Source: Caenorhabditis elegans (Eukaryota; Nematoda; Chromadorea; Rhabditida; Rhabditidae). From it: a stretch of 64,000 nt of DNA. The notes under the pieces were generated by a model that saw nothing but the letters and a program-made list of their open reading frames with translations, searched no databases and had not been told where the DNA came from. A program made the position numbers and the translations under genes. Within the stretch, counting starts at the first letter, position 1; each line of letters begins with the position of its first letter. Below, piece by piece: positions 45,873 to 57,601 of the stretch. Location: positions 10,292,001 to 10,356,000 of the forward strand of contig NC_003281.10 in assembly GCF_000002985.6 (NCBI RefSeq), read 5' to 3'.

Positions 45873-47250
45873 ATGCGTGCTTTACTATTCACCTCTGTTG
45901 TTCTTTTGGCTTTGGCTTTTGTTGAGGCAAAGAAGCAGACTATCACTGTCAAGGGTACAACTATTTGTAATAAGAAGAGAATTCAGGCGGAGGTTACCCT
46001 TTGGGAGAAAGATACTCGTGAGTTTTCAGTCTTGTTTAGCTTGAAACGGCTTAAAAAGGACTAAAAAGGCCTAAAAATTGAAGTTTTCCACCTGTTTTCA
46101 AAAGAAAGCCGAATTGCACAGCTTTACACGAGATTTCTCAATAATTTGTATTTGAAATTTTCATATTCATCCCCAAACGTTCTTTACACGAAATTTTGCG
46201 ATTTTTGAGCTTAAAATACGATACCTGGTCTCGACACGAAACATTTTTGTTAAATTCAAAAAGATGTGCGCCTTTAAAGAGTGCTGTAGTTTGAAACTTC
46301 TGTTGTTGCGGACTTTTCATCGATTTTTCGTAGCGTTTTTTTATAAGAAAAATGTATTTATTTATTCAAAAATTTAATTTTACCGAATCGCGAAAAACAA
46401 AATGAAGAACACCGATAAAAATATCGCAGCAACAATAGTTTGAAATTACAGTACTCTTTTAAGGCGCACACATTTCCATATTTCACACAAACTTGTCGTG
46501 TCGAGACCGGGTATCGTCATTTTGATGCAGAAATCAAGAAAATTGCATATATGTTCAAAAAACCACAATTATGGCGAATTTCAAGCTTGAAACGAAAATT
46601 CAGGAAATTCTAAAAATTAAAAAAAAATCATTCGAAATGTGAAATTTGATATTCAACTTGAATGCCATATGGCAAATTTCTGTCTATTCCGCTTTTCGAT
46701 CATTTTGTTCCACGTGGCCGCGAAAAGAGAAAGCACGACCACTGATTTCTGGCAATTTTTTCCTGTACCGTGTCAATTATTTGAAACTCTAATAAGCTGG
46801 TATTTTTCTGCTATTGACAACTAACTGAATCCATAATTTGCAATTATAATATTGACTTTTGATGTGTGGCTTAGAAAAAAAAAACCAAAAACCTCATCTA
46901 GCTTTAGGCTGCCAATATATTCCTAGGACATATAAAAAACCCTTAAAATTCTCTGCAACACCTACAAGCTATCAAACGTACTATTAGTATTCAATTTTCC
47001 AGTCGACCCCGATGACAAGCTCGCCTCAATGCAATCGAACAAAGAAGGAGAGTTCTCACTTACCGGATCCGACGACGAGATCACCTCAATCTCTCCATAC
47101 CTCATAATCACCCACAACTGCAACGTGAAGAAGGCCGGATGCAAGCGTGTTTCAGAGTATTTGATTCCAAAGGAGAAGATCGGTGGAACCTATGATATGA
47201 CATACGTCACTCTTGATATTCTTTCCGCTAAAGACAAGGAGAAGTGCTAA
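45873..47250 (+). CDS. ttr-15: Transthyretin-like secreted protein (TTR family)
   Basis: Two exons, 45873-46017 and 47003-47250, give 130 residues. Residues 1-19 form a signal peptide (hydrophobic core, cleavage after VEA). The mature part has the nematode transthyretin-like (DUF290) plan: [16 protein letters not shown] start, EVTLWEKD strand, [19 protein letters not shown], then [14 protein letters not shown] and a C-terminal cysteine. The four mature cysteines could form two disulfides. These proteins are secreted extracellularly; one family member bridges apoptotic cells and phagocytes, but no role is implied for this one. The 985-base intron carries a palindromic repeat. TATA and GATA-type sites precede the start. 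Confidence 0.93.
46196..46530. repeat. Palindromic CTTTAAAGGCGCA / GTCTCGACACGA repeat in the ttr-15 intron
   Basis: The left arm has AAAATACGATACCTGGTCTCGACACGA, then GATGTGCGCCTTTAAAGAGTGCTG. The right arm has ACAGTACTCTTTTAAGGCGCACAC, then CTTGTCGTGTCGAGACCGGGTATCG. It is a well-preserved inverted repeat of about 330 bases. Confidence 0.8.
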
Positions 47251-48064
47251 GAAAATGTTTTTTTTGTTTGTTTGCTTGTTTGGAAGGGAAGGACTTTCTA
47301 TCTCTTTTAATTCAACAATAAACTATTGGAAAACCTTGAAATTTTAACCTTGAACTGTAAGAAAAGTTGCGTGATTATGTTGACAATTTTGCCAAGTATA
47401 TCTTTGTGGATATCACAATAAACGAAGTCAAAGCACGAAATATTACGGAAACACAAAATTAATGAGAATGCGCAACATATTTGACCGCAAAATATCTCGT
47501 AGCGAAAACTACAGTAATTCTTCAAAAGACTACTGTAGCGCTTGTGTCGATTTACGAGCTCGATTTTTGAAATGAATCAGACTAGAAGAAAAGGAGGAAA
47601 ATATTGAACATCAATTGAACATCAATTCAAAAAGTCGAACCCTTGACTACAGTAGTCTTCTAAAGAATTACTGTAGTTTTCGCTACGAGATATTTTGCGC
47701 GTCAAATATGTTGCGCAATACGCATCCTCAGAATTGTGTGTTCTCGTAATGTCTTGAAAATTTTCCATTTCAACATCAAATAAGCAAATCTAAAAATGTG
47801 GGTTCTGCAGCGACCACTATGACTGTGATCGTGGCAAGACCCACTCAGAAAACTACGTGTTCCTTTAAACAATACATTTTTAAGTATTGTAGGTATAAAA
47901 ATTGTTGGCTAGCAGTCTAGGCTGCCTTTTTCAGTCGACAAACTTCTAATTTAATCGGCGGGTCTTCAAAAAGTCGTTTCTTTGAAAATATAAAGCTTTA
48001 TATATTTATATATTAAAAATTTTGATTACATGATATCAAAAGCGACCAGTTTGCATAAAAATTA
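47251..48064. other. Convergent gap between ttr-15 and tbx-9
   Basis: AATAAA at 47319 follows the ttr-15 stop. The rest is dominated by the inverted repeat at 47465-47735 and AT-rich DNA; no gene seen. Confidence 0.6.
47465..47735. repeat. Inverted repeat of CAACATATTTGACCGCAAAATAT family, second copy
   Basis: The left arm has GCGCAACATATTTGACCGCAA, then CTCGTAGCGAAAACTACAGTAATTC. The right arm has GAATTACTGTAGTTTTCGCTACGAGA, then GCGCGTCAAATATGTTGCGC. The arms match better than in the ced-9 intron copy. Confidence 0.85.
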
Positions 48065-49851
48065 TCAACCAACAATATCAATATCTTCTTCTACCTCCTG
48101 ATCCTCCTCCTTCACAATGCTCAGCTCACTGCTCGAGCTGGAAGGAGTCGACGGGAGAGGCGAGAGAAATGGAAAAGCGAATGGAAATTGGACTGGAAGA
48201 TTTTCAGATAACATATGGGGAAAATAAAAAAGAAATGGGTTGATTGGAGGCATCGACTGAAGAGGTGCGACCTCCGGTGGTGATCTGGATTTTGGCGATG
48301 GGGACTGTGAGTTGCTGCCGTCGGAATATGATGGTGATCTTCTCTTGCGACTCAAGTTCCCGTCACGGAAACCTTTGGCAAAACTGTTGTGCTTGATTTT
48401 CAAGTCGGTGATTTTTTGGTTCTGAAATGAGGAAAAATTAGGTTTATTATTCAACTCTCTCTATCTTTGAAAACAAAGAATCTATTAAGAAATTGTTAAA
48501 CACCATATTATGGATCACAAAGCGAGCAATATTTTTGTAGTTGACAACTTTTATATAGCTCTTTTTATTGGCGAGGTAGGAGTGCTTAAAGTAGCGCAGT
48601 TTCAAATTTATAAATAGAGCCAAATTTTGAGCAAGTGTAACTCTCCTTCTTTTAACTCTATTAAAAACTTGTCAACTAACTAATTAATCTTTACAACTAG
48701 GGTTACAAATTATTAGTTAACGACTTCTTGATAAGTATGATGGTTGACAAGACTTCCCCCTTCCTTCCCAGATTTCCCATTGTTCACAAAATATTGATTC
48801 TTCCGAGATAAGATCCATGCGCTAATACTCTTACTCTCAATACTAACCTGGTAAGCCGTTACTGCAATAAACTCGGTATGAGGGAATTTGGCGGTGGCGA
48901 CGATTTGGTTTGAGGATTGTGGGACGCAGAAAGGGCTCTCCGATGGAGACTCGTAGATTGTCAGCACTGGAATGTACTTGTGCATGCTGTTGAGGTAAAT
49001 CTGAAATTTCAATTTTAAATTGGAAATTGCCAAGTAATTTTAAAGTTGAAATCCTACCATTGAAGCGTTGTTGGACTCTGAATAGTTGGAGATTTTCACA
49101 CGATCAAAGCAAATCGAACTCCACATCCAGTCACTGAAATTAATTGGGGTTACTTTGAAGATATAAATTTAGCAAATTTAGAATTATTTTCATCTGAATT
49201 ATGTTGTCAGTTGACAAACGACAAACTTTGAAAACTTTAATGTTAGATGAGATGTAACCCTCAAAATATTCCAAAGGCATTTGAATGCCAGTGTCGGCAG
49301 CTCTAACTCTTCAATGGCTCAAGCTAGAAAAAAGTTGTCAACTGGCAAATTGTAGATGATAAATCAGTTAACAATTTTCCAGTTAACATCTTTTTTAAAA
49401 CTTCCAAGCCCGCTGAGATATGGCGCTTTGAAGTTGTAATACCAGGGCGGAGCTAAAAAAAGTTGCCAATTGACAAAATGGTTCTCACTATTTTGATAAT
49501 CATGTCAGTTTACAAATCTTCATAGCTTCTAATCTTCCAATTCCTATGTCACACTCACCTTCCCTTCCGAACTCCATCAGCATGCCACATCTTCTTCGCG
49601 TCGACCTGCTTCTCAGCTTTGCCCGTTTCCTGCCACTTTCCACCGCTGAACTTGAATCGACTTTCTCCAACTGGTTGTAATTGGAGCATTATTGCATACA
49701 GCTTGTTTTCATCAAGCCCTTCGACTATATATTCCAACTTTGGGAACAACTTTCGGCCGTTCTTCGTGACAATCATCTCGTTGACTTCTGCGTGGAATAT
49801 CTTCCAGAGAGTTTCTTGGGATCCTTCGATTGATACTTTGACTTTGGACAT
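48065..49851 (-). CDS. tbx-9: T-box transcription factor (tbx-9 by gene order)
   Basis: Four exons, 49559-49851, 49058-49133, 48848-49000 and 48065-48421, give 292 residues. The T-box DNA-binding domain starts at once (about residue 4: VSIEGSQETLWKIFHAEVNEM), with TKNGRKLFPKLEY, KMWHADGVRKG and FIAVTAYQNQKITDLKIKHN near residues 155-190. A Ser/Pro-rich tail ends in acidic residues. Exons 2 and 3 are exactly the lengths (76 and 153) of those in the plus-strand T-box gene at 55.6 kb, so the two arose by duplication. TTTTCAG precedes ACAAAAAATG as a likely trans-splice acceptor. The two genes are known to act together in early hypodermis and body-wall muscle patterning. Which one is tbx-9 rests on clone numbering that I recall. 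Confidence 0.92.
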
Positions 49852-52455
49852 TTTTTGTCTGAAAACGTTAAAATATATTATGAAAACGAACAGCAAAAAA
49901 AAAGTTGGAAAATGGTATAAGATATAATGTTATATTCTCACCGGTTTGGCAGCTACACTTGCTTAGAGTGTGGTACCAGTGAGAAGGAGGAGCGGGAAAA
50001 CTATTCTAACTTAAAAACGGTGGTATCTAGCAAAAAGTTGTTAACTAACAAAGCAACAATGATAAAATTTGCAATATTTTGTTAGTTGACAACTATTTGG
50101 TATCTCTTGCCAGTTTTGAGATAACGTCTGAGATATCCCCGCCGTTCAAAAATAAGAAAACAAAAAAATAGAAAAATAAGAAACACGATAAGATAGAGAT
50201 GTCATCACAAAAAAATGGTGATTTAAGACAAAGAAGTGAGAAATTGTGCACATCTTCACCCCATCTCACCTCATTGCCAAACCACACCCCTCTGCAAGGG
50301 CGGGCAGGTTGTGCGCGTGGCCCTCTCGGCTATCGATTCTGGGAAGACTTGGCGGCTGACTGGTAGATCAAAAGAGTTGGGTATACTTTCAAAACAAAAT
50401 TGGGAGATCAAATTCTGATGTGGCATAGAAATAGAGAAGACGGTCCGAAAATGTTGGTTTTATGTAAACTTCAAAAAATGTTCAAAATTTAAAGATGATA
50501 CAACTTCCTTATTAATTAAAGAATTATGCTATGTATACCATGCTTATCGACAGTATGGATTTTGTATATTTTTACTTTGAGATCACTTTTCTCAAGAAAG
50601 AATGACAGTAAAAATTAATGTAAACTGAATTTTTTTGTACCATATAAAAACCGAAATTTGAAAAAAATAACTTTATTTAATGTTTCAAAATAAAGATTTT
50701 ACCATTTTACATTTTCATACCTTCCACAATTACCCATTATTCCATCTTCAAACCCTCCTTCTATTTCCAGATAATATACCATTTCCAAGTATACCCCTTT
50801 TTTGTCGGTTACCTCCAAAAGAGCATACGTTGTAAAATTTTTGAGCCGGTTAGTTGTAGTGGGCTCTTTTGATAGAACACCGACAGTATTGACTGGAGGT
50901 GTAAAAATTGGTAGCTGAAGGAAAATGGATAAAAGAAAACATTGGTTAACGGATCAAAATTATTTTGCATTTTTAGACATAAAGTGATATTAAAAATTCG
51001 AATTTCATAACGAATGTTCTAAAACATTGCTCAAAAATATTAGGAAAAACTCTCCAAATTTTGCAGATCCATTAAAATTTCTGAGCAATTTTTGAGCAAA
51101 CCTTTTAAGTCTATAAGTCAGGATAATTTTGATATATTCGTCTTCCCAAAAGCTATCAAAAAGATGTCAACTTTCAAAAAAAAACTCAATTTTTTTCCGG
51201 GGTCTAACTTTTTTGTGGATGCAGCTATCAAAAATTTGTCAACTAACTGATTGTTCATAATTTCCAGAGCTATATTTTGTCAGTTGGCAACTATTCGGTA
51301 AACTCGAAGCTTTTCGAGATAATCGTTTCCCAAATTGTTATCTGAACCCAAATTTCTCCGACCCCATTAGCCCCATTTTCCTAGAAAATAAGACTGATCT
51401 CCAAAACACCAAAAAAAAAGCTGTAAAACTTTACTCTTCCCAAAACTCTCCGAGTCGGTGTTTTTACGGGGGGTACCTCTAAATCAGGTGGTCGATAAAC
51501 ATCGTGGCGGATTTATAACCTCCACAATTGTTAGTTGGCGTCAATGGATATACAGGTGATAAGGTTTACAATCACTGATTAGTTGTTCTGAATTTTTTTT
51601 TCCCAGGAACACAAAAATTGAGGTTTCCTGCTTTTAAAATGTTTTTAAAAACACTAAAACACTTGTTCAAAAAATTTAAAAATCACATTCCTTCCCTAAC
51701 AAAATAAAATTTTAAATTTATTAATTCAATTCCATACCTATTAATTAAATGTATATCCTCCTCCACAGGTGCGAACTCCTCGTTGTACGCGTGTCTGCCA
51801 CGTGGCGGCGAGAACAAAGTGCTGACATTCATTGTTTTGTCTAATTTTGCTGAAAATATCATGTGCAGCTATTTTGGTGTCTATGTCAAACAAAGAAAGT
51901 AAGATATGTATCTGTGTTCTCACCTAGAATTGTTTCTTGCTAGAAAGAAATTTTGAGTGGAAATAAAAAATTTCAAATAAAAGTTGTTGCGATAAAAACG
52001 AAATAACATTGCGAAAAATGACGTTATTAAAAAGTTGTCATCTACTAACAACATAAAATTCATAAAGTTTCTAACTATTTGTTAATTGACAACTTTTTGA
52101 TTCAGTTATTGTGAGCTGAGTTATGCGGCATTGAAGCAGAAAAGTCTTAAGAAATCAACTTTGTGTTTTACAGCCTATGCTTTGCCACCCGAAAGTGTTA
52201 CCCAAAAATTGTCAACTATAAAATAAATAAAGTACATAAATGTTTTAACATATTGTTAGTTGACACTTTTTAGATTAAACTATTGCGAGGAAAGTTATGA
52301 TCCTTCAAATCAGAGCATCCTTGAAAATTATTTGCTTGCTCAATTGGGTTCTCACGGGCATAACTTGACAATTAGTAACGTTATCAAAAATTGCCAACTA
52401 ACAGAAAAATGTTTACAATACTTTATAAATTTCATTAGTTCGCAACTTTTTGACA
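49455..52455. repeat. Cluster of about 70-bp GTTGTCAACTAACA fold-back units
   Basis: Paired inverted arms AAAAAGTTGTCAACTAACA and TGTTAGTTGACAACTTTTTG, about 30-40 bases apart, occur at about 49455-49525, 50033-50099, 51228-51302, 52030-52099, 52203-52274 and 52384-52453, with another at 49331-49390 just outside the interval. Single arms lie in flanking introns (48540, 48675, 49203, 55198, 55905, 56070). Arm sequences differ by a few bases; centres are unrelated AT-rich DNA. All are in introns or intergenic DNA of the T-box locus. Confidence 0.8.
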
Positions 52456-54336
52456 CCGCCGCCGCGATACAATGGTTCCACCAAAAGTCCGTATGTACCT
52501 CCACTGCTCCGCGAGCACAAAGAGCTTCCGTTCAAATTGCGTGGACTAACTTCTGAAAGTGATCCTACTCCAAATGACGTCATCAGCCGACTCGCGCGTG
52601 TGTGTGTTCCTGCCGCTGTAAATTGGAGCAACTGTACGTCTGGCGCACCACGGGCGGTGCGCGTTTTATGTGGTTGCATAATGAAAATACGCTGATCACC
52701 ACGAAGAGTGAATGGATTAATTTCCTCAGAAGAGAAAACTTTGCCTAGAAATTTTTCTGAACTGGTGCCAAGTTTCACGGCCGTATATGACAGATTTTCG
52801 CCCAATCTCCACGGGACCCTAATAAATCAAAGGAGGCCCGATGTCAGTTAGACTTATCACCACTTCCTCTACAGTACCACATCATCTTCAACACTTGTGC
52901 AGATCTTAATCACCAAACCAACAAATAGGCCTTTCCTTCTTATATGTCCGGTCGGGAATTGCATCACTGGGCATTGCACGAGAGCCGTGCCCAGATTGAT
53001 TGACTTGTCTCATCGGAGATTTTATCAAAGGGGTGAATGTTGGGATAAGGTACCTTTCTTGTTGTTAAGAAGACCTTCTTCGTCGAGGTGGCCTAAAAAT
53101 TACACAGCTCTTCAGCTCGGATTTGCAGTGGAAAATTTTTCACTTTTATGTCCACGTAACGCCTTTTCATGGAGTTGCCCCAAACGAGTGTCACACCTTC
53201 CCCGCGGCCGTTAAAGTTCTCTCGGTGGCTTTGAAATTACAAGACTCTTAAATTCCAGCCACCTACCTTCTACAGTTTTAAAAACTTACTAAAATCATAA
53301 TTTTCCAGATGCTTTTTTTTTCAATTTTTGTGTGTAGAAACATAACTTTACGGCCATGAAACGACACCCCAGGTTTTTAAAGTTGCTAGAATCGCCAGAT
53401 AATATAAATACGTATGACTCTGAATATCAAGGTTTTTGTCTGATTGTTGCCTGTATATTGTTGCGTGGGATATTCAGAGAGACCAGAAAAACGTAGGCCA
53501 TTATTGTGCAGGACATGCAACAATTTCAAAATTATCAGCCACCTACAAGCCGACTTACTCCTGCCTCGTGCCTACACGCGTGACTACTGCCTTCAAACCC
53601 CCTTAAGCATGCCTAAGAACATCAAAACATGCCTTACAAGATTTATTAGAGATAACCATGTCGGTGGTATTAAAAAGATCACGTCAAACGGAAGAAATAA
53701 AGAGAGAAGTCAATCAACGCAACAGCGGGATGCCTCTTCTAATCGGGTTGCATCGCGACATCGGCGATCCGGACAAGGCTGCCGAGTCGCAGCCTAAGCA
53801 GAGGTGCTCGTGGAATAAAATTTCTGAAAAAGCCAAGGATATCAGGTGGGCGATTAAAAACCTGCCTGCCCTTATAGGCGATAGGCAGGTATGTAGGCAA
53901 ACTGAGGAGTTTGCTCCAAAATGCAGAAAGTAGACTATAAGAAGGTTACCTGAAGTCAATACTTAACATTTAATAAACTGAAAATTCTTACAAATGATCT
54001 GTCATATTTGAAATCCTGTAAAACATCTCTGAAGCTATTAAATTTTTGCAATTTAAGCTATTAAAATGTTGACCCAAAACTCCCTCCAAAGTTCCCAAAA
54101 ACTATAACATGTCAAGTACATAAAATGTCCTTCCCTATCCATAACCTAATGATCACCTGTCAATTCTAGTTACCTAACAACATAAAACGCGTACCGCTCT
54201 TTCTCCTCCACCCAACAGTGCGCCAGACGGATCCCTTTACAACTCTCTGGTTGGTGATGATGTAATTTGGAGCCGCCGGCTCACCGCAATACTGTCGGAG
54301 CACAAAATTCAGGAAAATGATCCTGATTGAGAACAT
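50699..54336 (-). CDS. Unrecognised gene between the two T-box genes
   Basis: Six exons on the minus strand keep one open frame: 54285-54336, 54174-54246, 52457-52818, 51738-51849, 51430-51478 and 50699-50914, for about 287 residues. The third exon (VPWRLGENLSYTAVKLG start) and the last (LPIFTPPVNTVGVLS to CGRYENVKW) have clear protein-like composition; AATAAA lies about 25 bases after the stop. Phases agree across every junction. The first intron would be only 38 bases and the donor after 51430 (AAA|GTTTTA) is weak, so the 5' end and one junction are unsure; an alternative start at ATG 51829 after a TTTTCAG would give a shorter protein. No signal peptide, zinc finger or other motif is recognised. 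Introns carry the fold-back units of this locus. Confidence 0.6.
52819..54173. other. Large intron of the unrecognised gene
   Basis: 1.36 kb without supported exons. A plus-strand open frame of 91 codons (53658-53933) runs through a GGCAGGTATGTAGGCA repeat and lacks splice or homology support, so I do not call it. Confidence 0.45.
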
Positions 54337-55583
54337 GGTGCATGCATTAACAGATAATTTGTTTTTGAAGGGAAAATCAATAATTATCTGGAGATTAGAT
54401 ATCTTGTTTTTAGAGATAGTTGTAAACAATGGCAAATTGTAAAACCACTTTAGATGAACCTGGAACTTTCGGGAAATCTGGCAACCGAGCTACAAACTAC
54501 AAACTACAGAAAATCAATCTACAAATGTTTTTTTCAGTCAAGAACCGAGATATCAGTTGCACATGGTGCATCGAACACTAACAAGATTAATCAAAATTTG
54601 TCACGTCCAGTATATCCGTAGTAAAAGTGAGAATTAACCTCAATGATTTATCATCCTGCCCGTGTCCTTCTTCCCGTTTATCAATATTACCGTAGTGGTG
54701 ATGGTGGTGGGGGCATCGAATATCGTCGTAAAATCGTCGTTAAACAAATTTTATGAACTCTATATACAAATCAAGCGTGTTATTATTGTTTGGTAGAAAG
54801 ATTGGAAAACGATAAAGAGAGGTGAACAGGTTTCCTAAAATATCCCCCCGGAGATTCATTTCTAGCAAGTATTTGGAGAAAGATGAAGAGGGACTGCACA
54901 ATATTTAAATCGTTGAACCAATAAAATAATAATCACAAACTTGGAGCATTTGGAGCATTCGATGACGATTTTCTAGAAACTGGGGAAGTTATGAGGTTTT
55001 TGGATTACATTTTTGATTGGAGTATCATGAACATTTTTTAGAACTCCTTAATAATAATTCTTCAAACGACAAAGAAGTTTCAACCAAAAAATTTGTCAAA
55101 AAGTGTTTCTAACAGAAATGAAAGTATGTAGAGAGAAAGTTGGGATAAAGTAGGTTGAGAAGTATCCCACATATCTCAAAAAATATTTGGTTTATCAAAA
55201 AGTTGTCAACTGACAAATAGTCGAGCAAAATGTCAATTGAAAATTCCCTCGTATTATTGATTTTTGGGAAGTTACAGCTGTTCAAACTTTTAATTTTGTC
55301 TATTTTCACCTTTGAAACTTATTCCTTCACACAATTCCCCTTTTTAGCATCCCGCCAAACATCGAAAAACCACGCCTACCAGTGTTATCGCTACCGTACC
55401 CCGCGGTCCGCCTTCGGGAAGGCAGGAGTGGGGCCGTGGCATCCAGGTGAGACCCCAGGCTCACTCTCAGCCACCAATCTGTTTAGTATTCACTTTTACG
55501 CGAATTTTCCAATTTACCAATATTTCAGTTTTTGCCCGTTTTGATTGAATCCTTATTATAATATGAAATTCCAGAGAAAAACC
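54337..55583. promoter_or_regulatory. Upstream region of the plus-strand T-box gene
   Basis: The segment 55370-55455 is strikingly GC-rich (CCCCGCGGTCCGCCTTCGGG, GGCAGGAGTGGGGCCGTGG) and ends in CAG|GTGAGACC, a strong 5' splice site, so it could be a non-coding first exon or promoter-proximal island. ATTCCAG at 55568-55574 is the likely acceptor before the ATG. GGTGATGGTGGTGGGGGCA lies near 54700. A single GTTGTCAACTGACAA arm is at about 55198. Confidence 0.5.
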
Positions 55584-57601
55584 ATGACAGATCAAGTGTA
55601 TGTGACACTTCGAGAAGATCAGGATAAGCTGTGGAACCTCTTCCATTATCATAAAAACGAGATGATTGTCACAAAATCCGGCAGGAAAATGTTCCCGAAG
55701 CTTGAGTATGTGGTCAGAGGTCTCACGCCGAACAAGCTCTACGCTATGATGCTTCATATTGAGCCATCCGACGATCATCGGTACAAGTTCAGCAGTGGAG
55801 AATGGGTCAAGTCGGGAAAAGCCGAAAAGCACAGGGAGCCAAAGAAGTTGTGGCATGCGGATGGAGTTAGAAGTGGAAAGTGAGTTTTTTTTTGGAATGC
55901 TTTGTTAGTTGATCTTTTATTAGATAGCGCAGTCAGGGTTGGAGTACCTATTTTTCAGCAGGGAATCAGAAAATAATTTCAATTTAGAACTGTAATATCT
56001 CAAAGGAAAATAAAAATACAATAGTTGCTTACTGATGAAATGTTTATTATAAAATTTTCTACAGTTTTCCAATTGACAACTTTTTTGTAATGACTGTTTC
56101 AAGCAAGTTATAACTACTTAAAAATGTAACACATCGCCAACTTGAGCATGTTAACTTCAAACTGTTATAAAACTACGGGCGGTTTAAATATCAAATATCA
56201 AATCCTTTTCAAATAAATTATCTGATTTTCTGTATATCTCCCTATAGTAACTTTTTTCCAGAGAATGGATGACCAACCCAGTTTGCTTCGATCGTGTAAA
56301 AATCACAAATTGCGCTGAATCTACAAATGCATCAATGGTAACAGCCATAATTCTTTTCTCCTTCAACCTCAGCATTTCCCAATTTCTTCCAGATTTTCCT
56401 TCACAGCATGCACAAATACACACCAGTAATGTCAATCTACGAGTCCCCATCGGAGAGCCCATTCAGCGTCCCACAACCATCGACCCGTCTTGTCACTTCT
56501 GTTCGACTCACTTATACCGAATTTATTGCAGTTACAGCGTACCAGGTAACACTTGTTTGGGATCTAGATAACTTTGCCTATTGAGCCCGCATTAACACTT
56601 GCATTAACACGTGTGGCTCTCTATGAGCCACATCTTCTGAAGGGTGCGAACACTAATTGTTTGAGGGGTATTGTTTTGGGTTTTCTGTGAAGTGAAAGGG
56701 TTTGACACAAAACAAATAGAAGAAAAGGATATTTAAATAATTGTTGCAATTTTTTATTAGAAATTAAAGTAAAATGGGTAAATATATTAATATAAATTTT
56801 TAGTCTCATTCTTGATTTATTAAGATTTCCTCAAAAACCGTAAGAGAGCTATCATGAAATTTTTGACCTATAAAATGATGTATACTTTTCAAATCTGAAA
56901 TAACTTTTCTCTTAATTGAAAATATTGAAAAAACACTCAAAAATTGTCTGAAAGCTGAAAATAGCTTGAAAAAAGTTTTGATAGTTTGCCGGCAGTTTTT
57001 TACCGTTTTTCCGATTGTTGCAACTGTCTCAGGCGGTTTTAAAGACCAACAGCAAATAATTAACTGCATTATTTAATCTACAATTTTTTATTTTCTTGAA
57101 AACAGCGAGGCATCTCAGAAAGTTGTCTTTTTTCCATGGCTCAATCAAAATGTAACTCTTAAATTCAAAAACTTCCAGAACGACGCAGTAATCAAGCTGA
57201 AAATCAAGTTCAACCCATTTGCCAAAGGATTCCGAGAGGGAAGCCAATCAGACAGAAAACGAAATTCTCCATCCGCCGACGACTCTACAACAGATGAAAG
57301 CTCATCTCAAGTCTCTTCTCCTCAGCCAAAAAAGTCACGAACCGTGTCAGTATCACCTCCATTGATGCCACGGATCCTTCCAACAATGATTCCACCACCA
57401 CCAGCCATCAATCCCCTTTTCTACAGTCTCCCCTACTTTTCCCATTTGGCAGCCACCGGGAACTTCCCGCCTGTACCATTCCAATTCCCATTTGGACTTC
57501 CATGCTTCTCCCCAATGTCATTTCCAACACCTCCGCCATCTTTGAAAAATGTCAAGAAAGAAGAGCAAGAGGATATTGAGCAGGAAATCAATGTAGTTTA
57601 A
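55584..57601 (+). CDS. tbx-8: T-box transcription factor (tbx-8 by gene order)
   Basis: Four exons, 55584-55879, 56262-56337, 56393-56545 and 57179-57601, give 315 residues. The T-box occupies about residues 4-190: VYVTLREDQDKLWNLFHYHK, TKSGRKMFPKLEY, KKLWHADGVRSGKEW, FIAVTAYQNDAVIKLKIKFN. The C-terminal third is Ser/Pro-rich with a hydrophobic Phe/Pro patch and an acidic end (EEQEDIEQEINVV), the same ending style as the minus-strand paralogue (EEDQEVEEDIDIVG). Exons 2 and 3 match the paralogue in length exactly. ATTCCAG nine bases before the ATG is the likely trans-splice site. An upstream in-frame ATG at 55545 exists but precedes this acceptor. I assigned the tbx-8 name from remembered clone numbering and length. 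Confidence 0.93.

Noticed and set aside
53658-53933. 91-codon plus-strand open frame in the large intron of the unrecognised gene
   Set aside because: It runs through a common GGCAGGTATGTAGGCA repeat and has no homology, splice context or 3' signal; probably chance.
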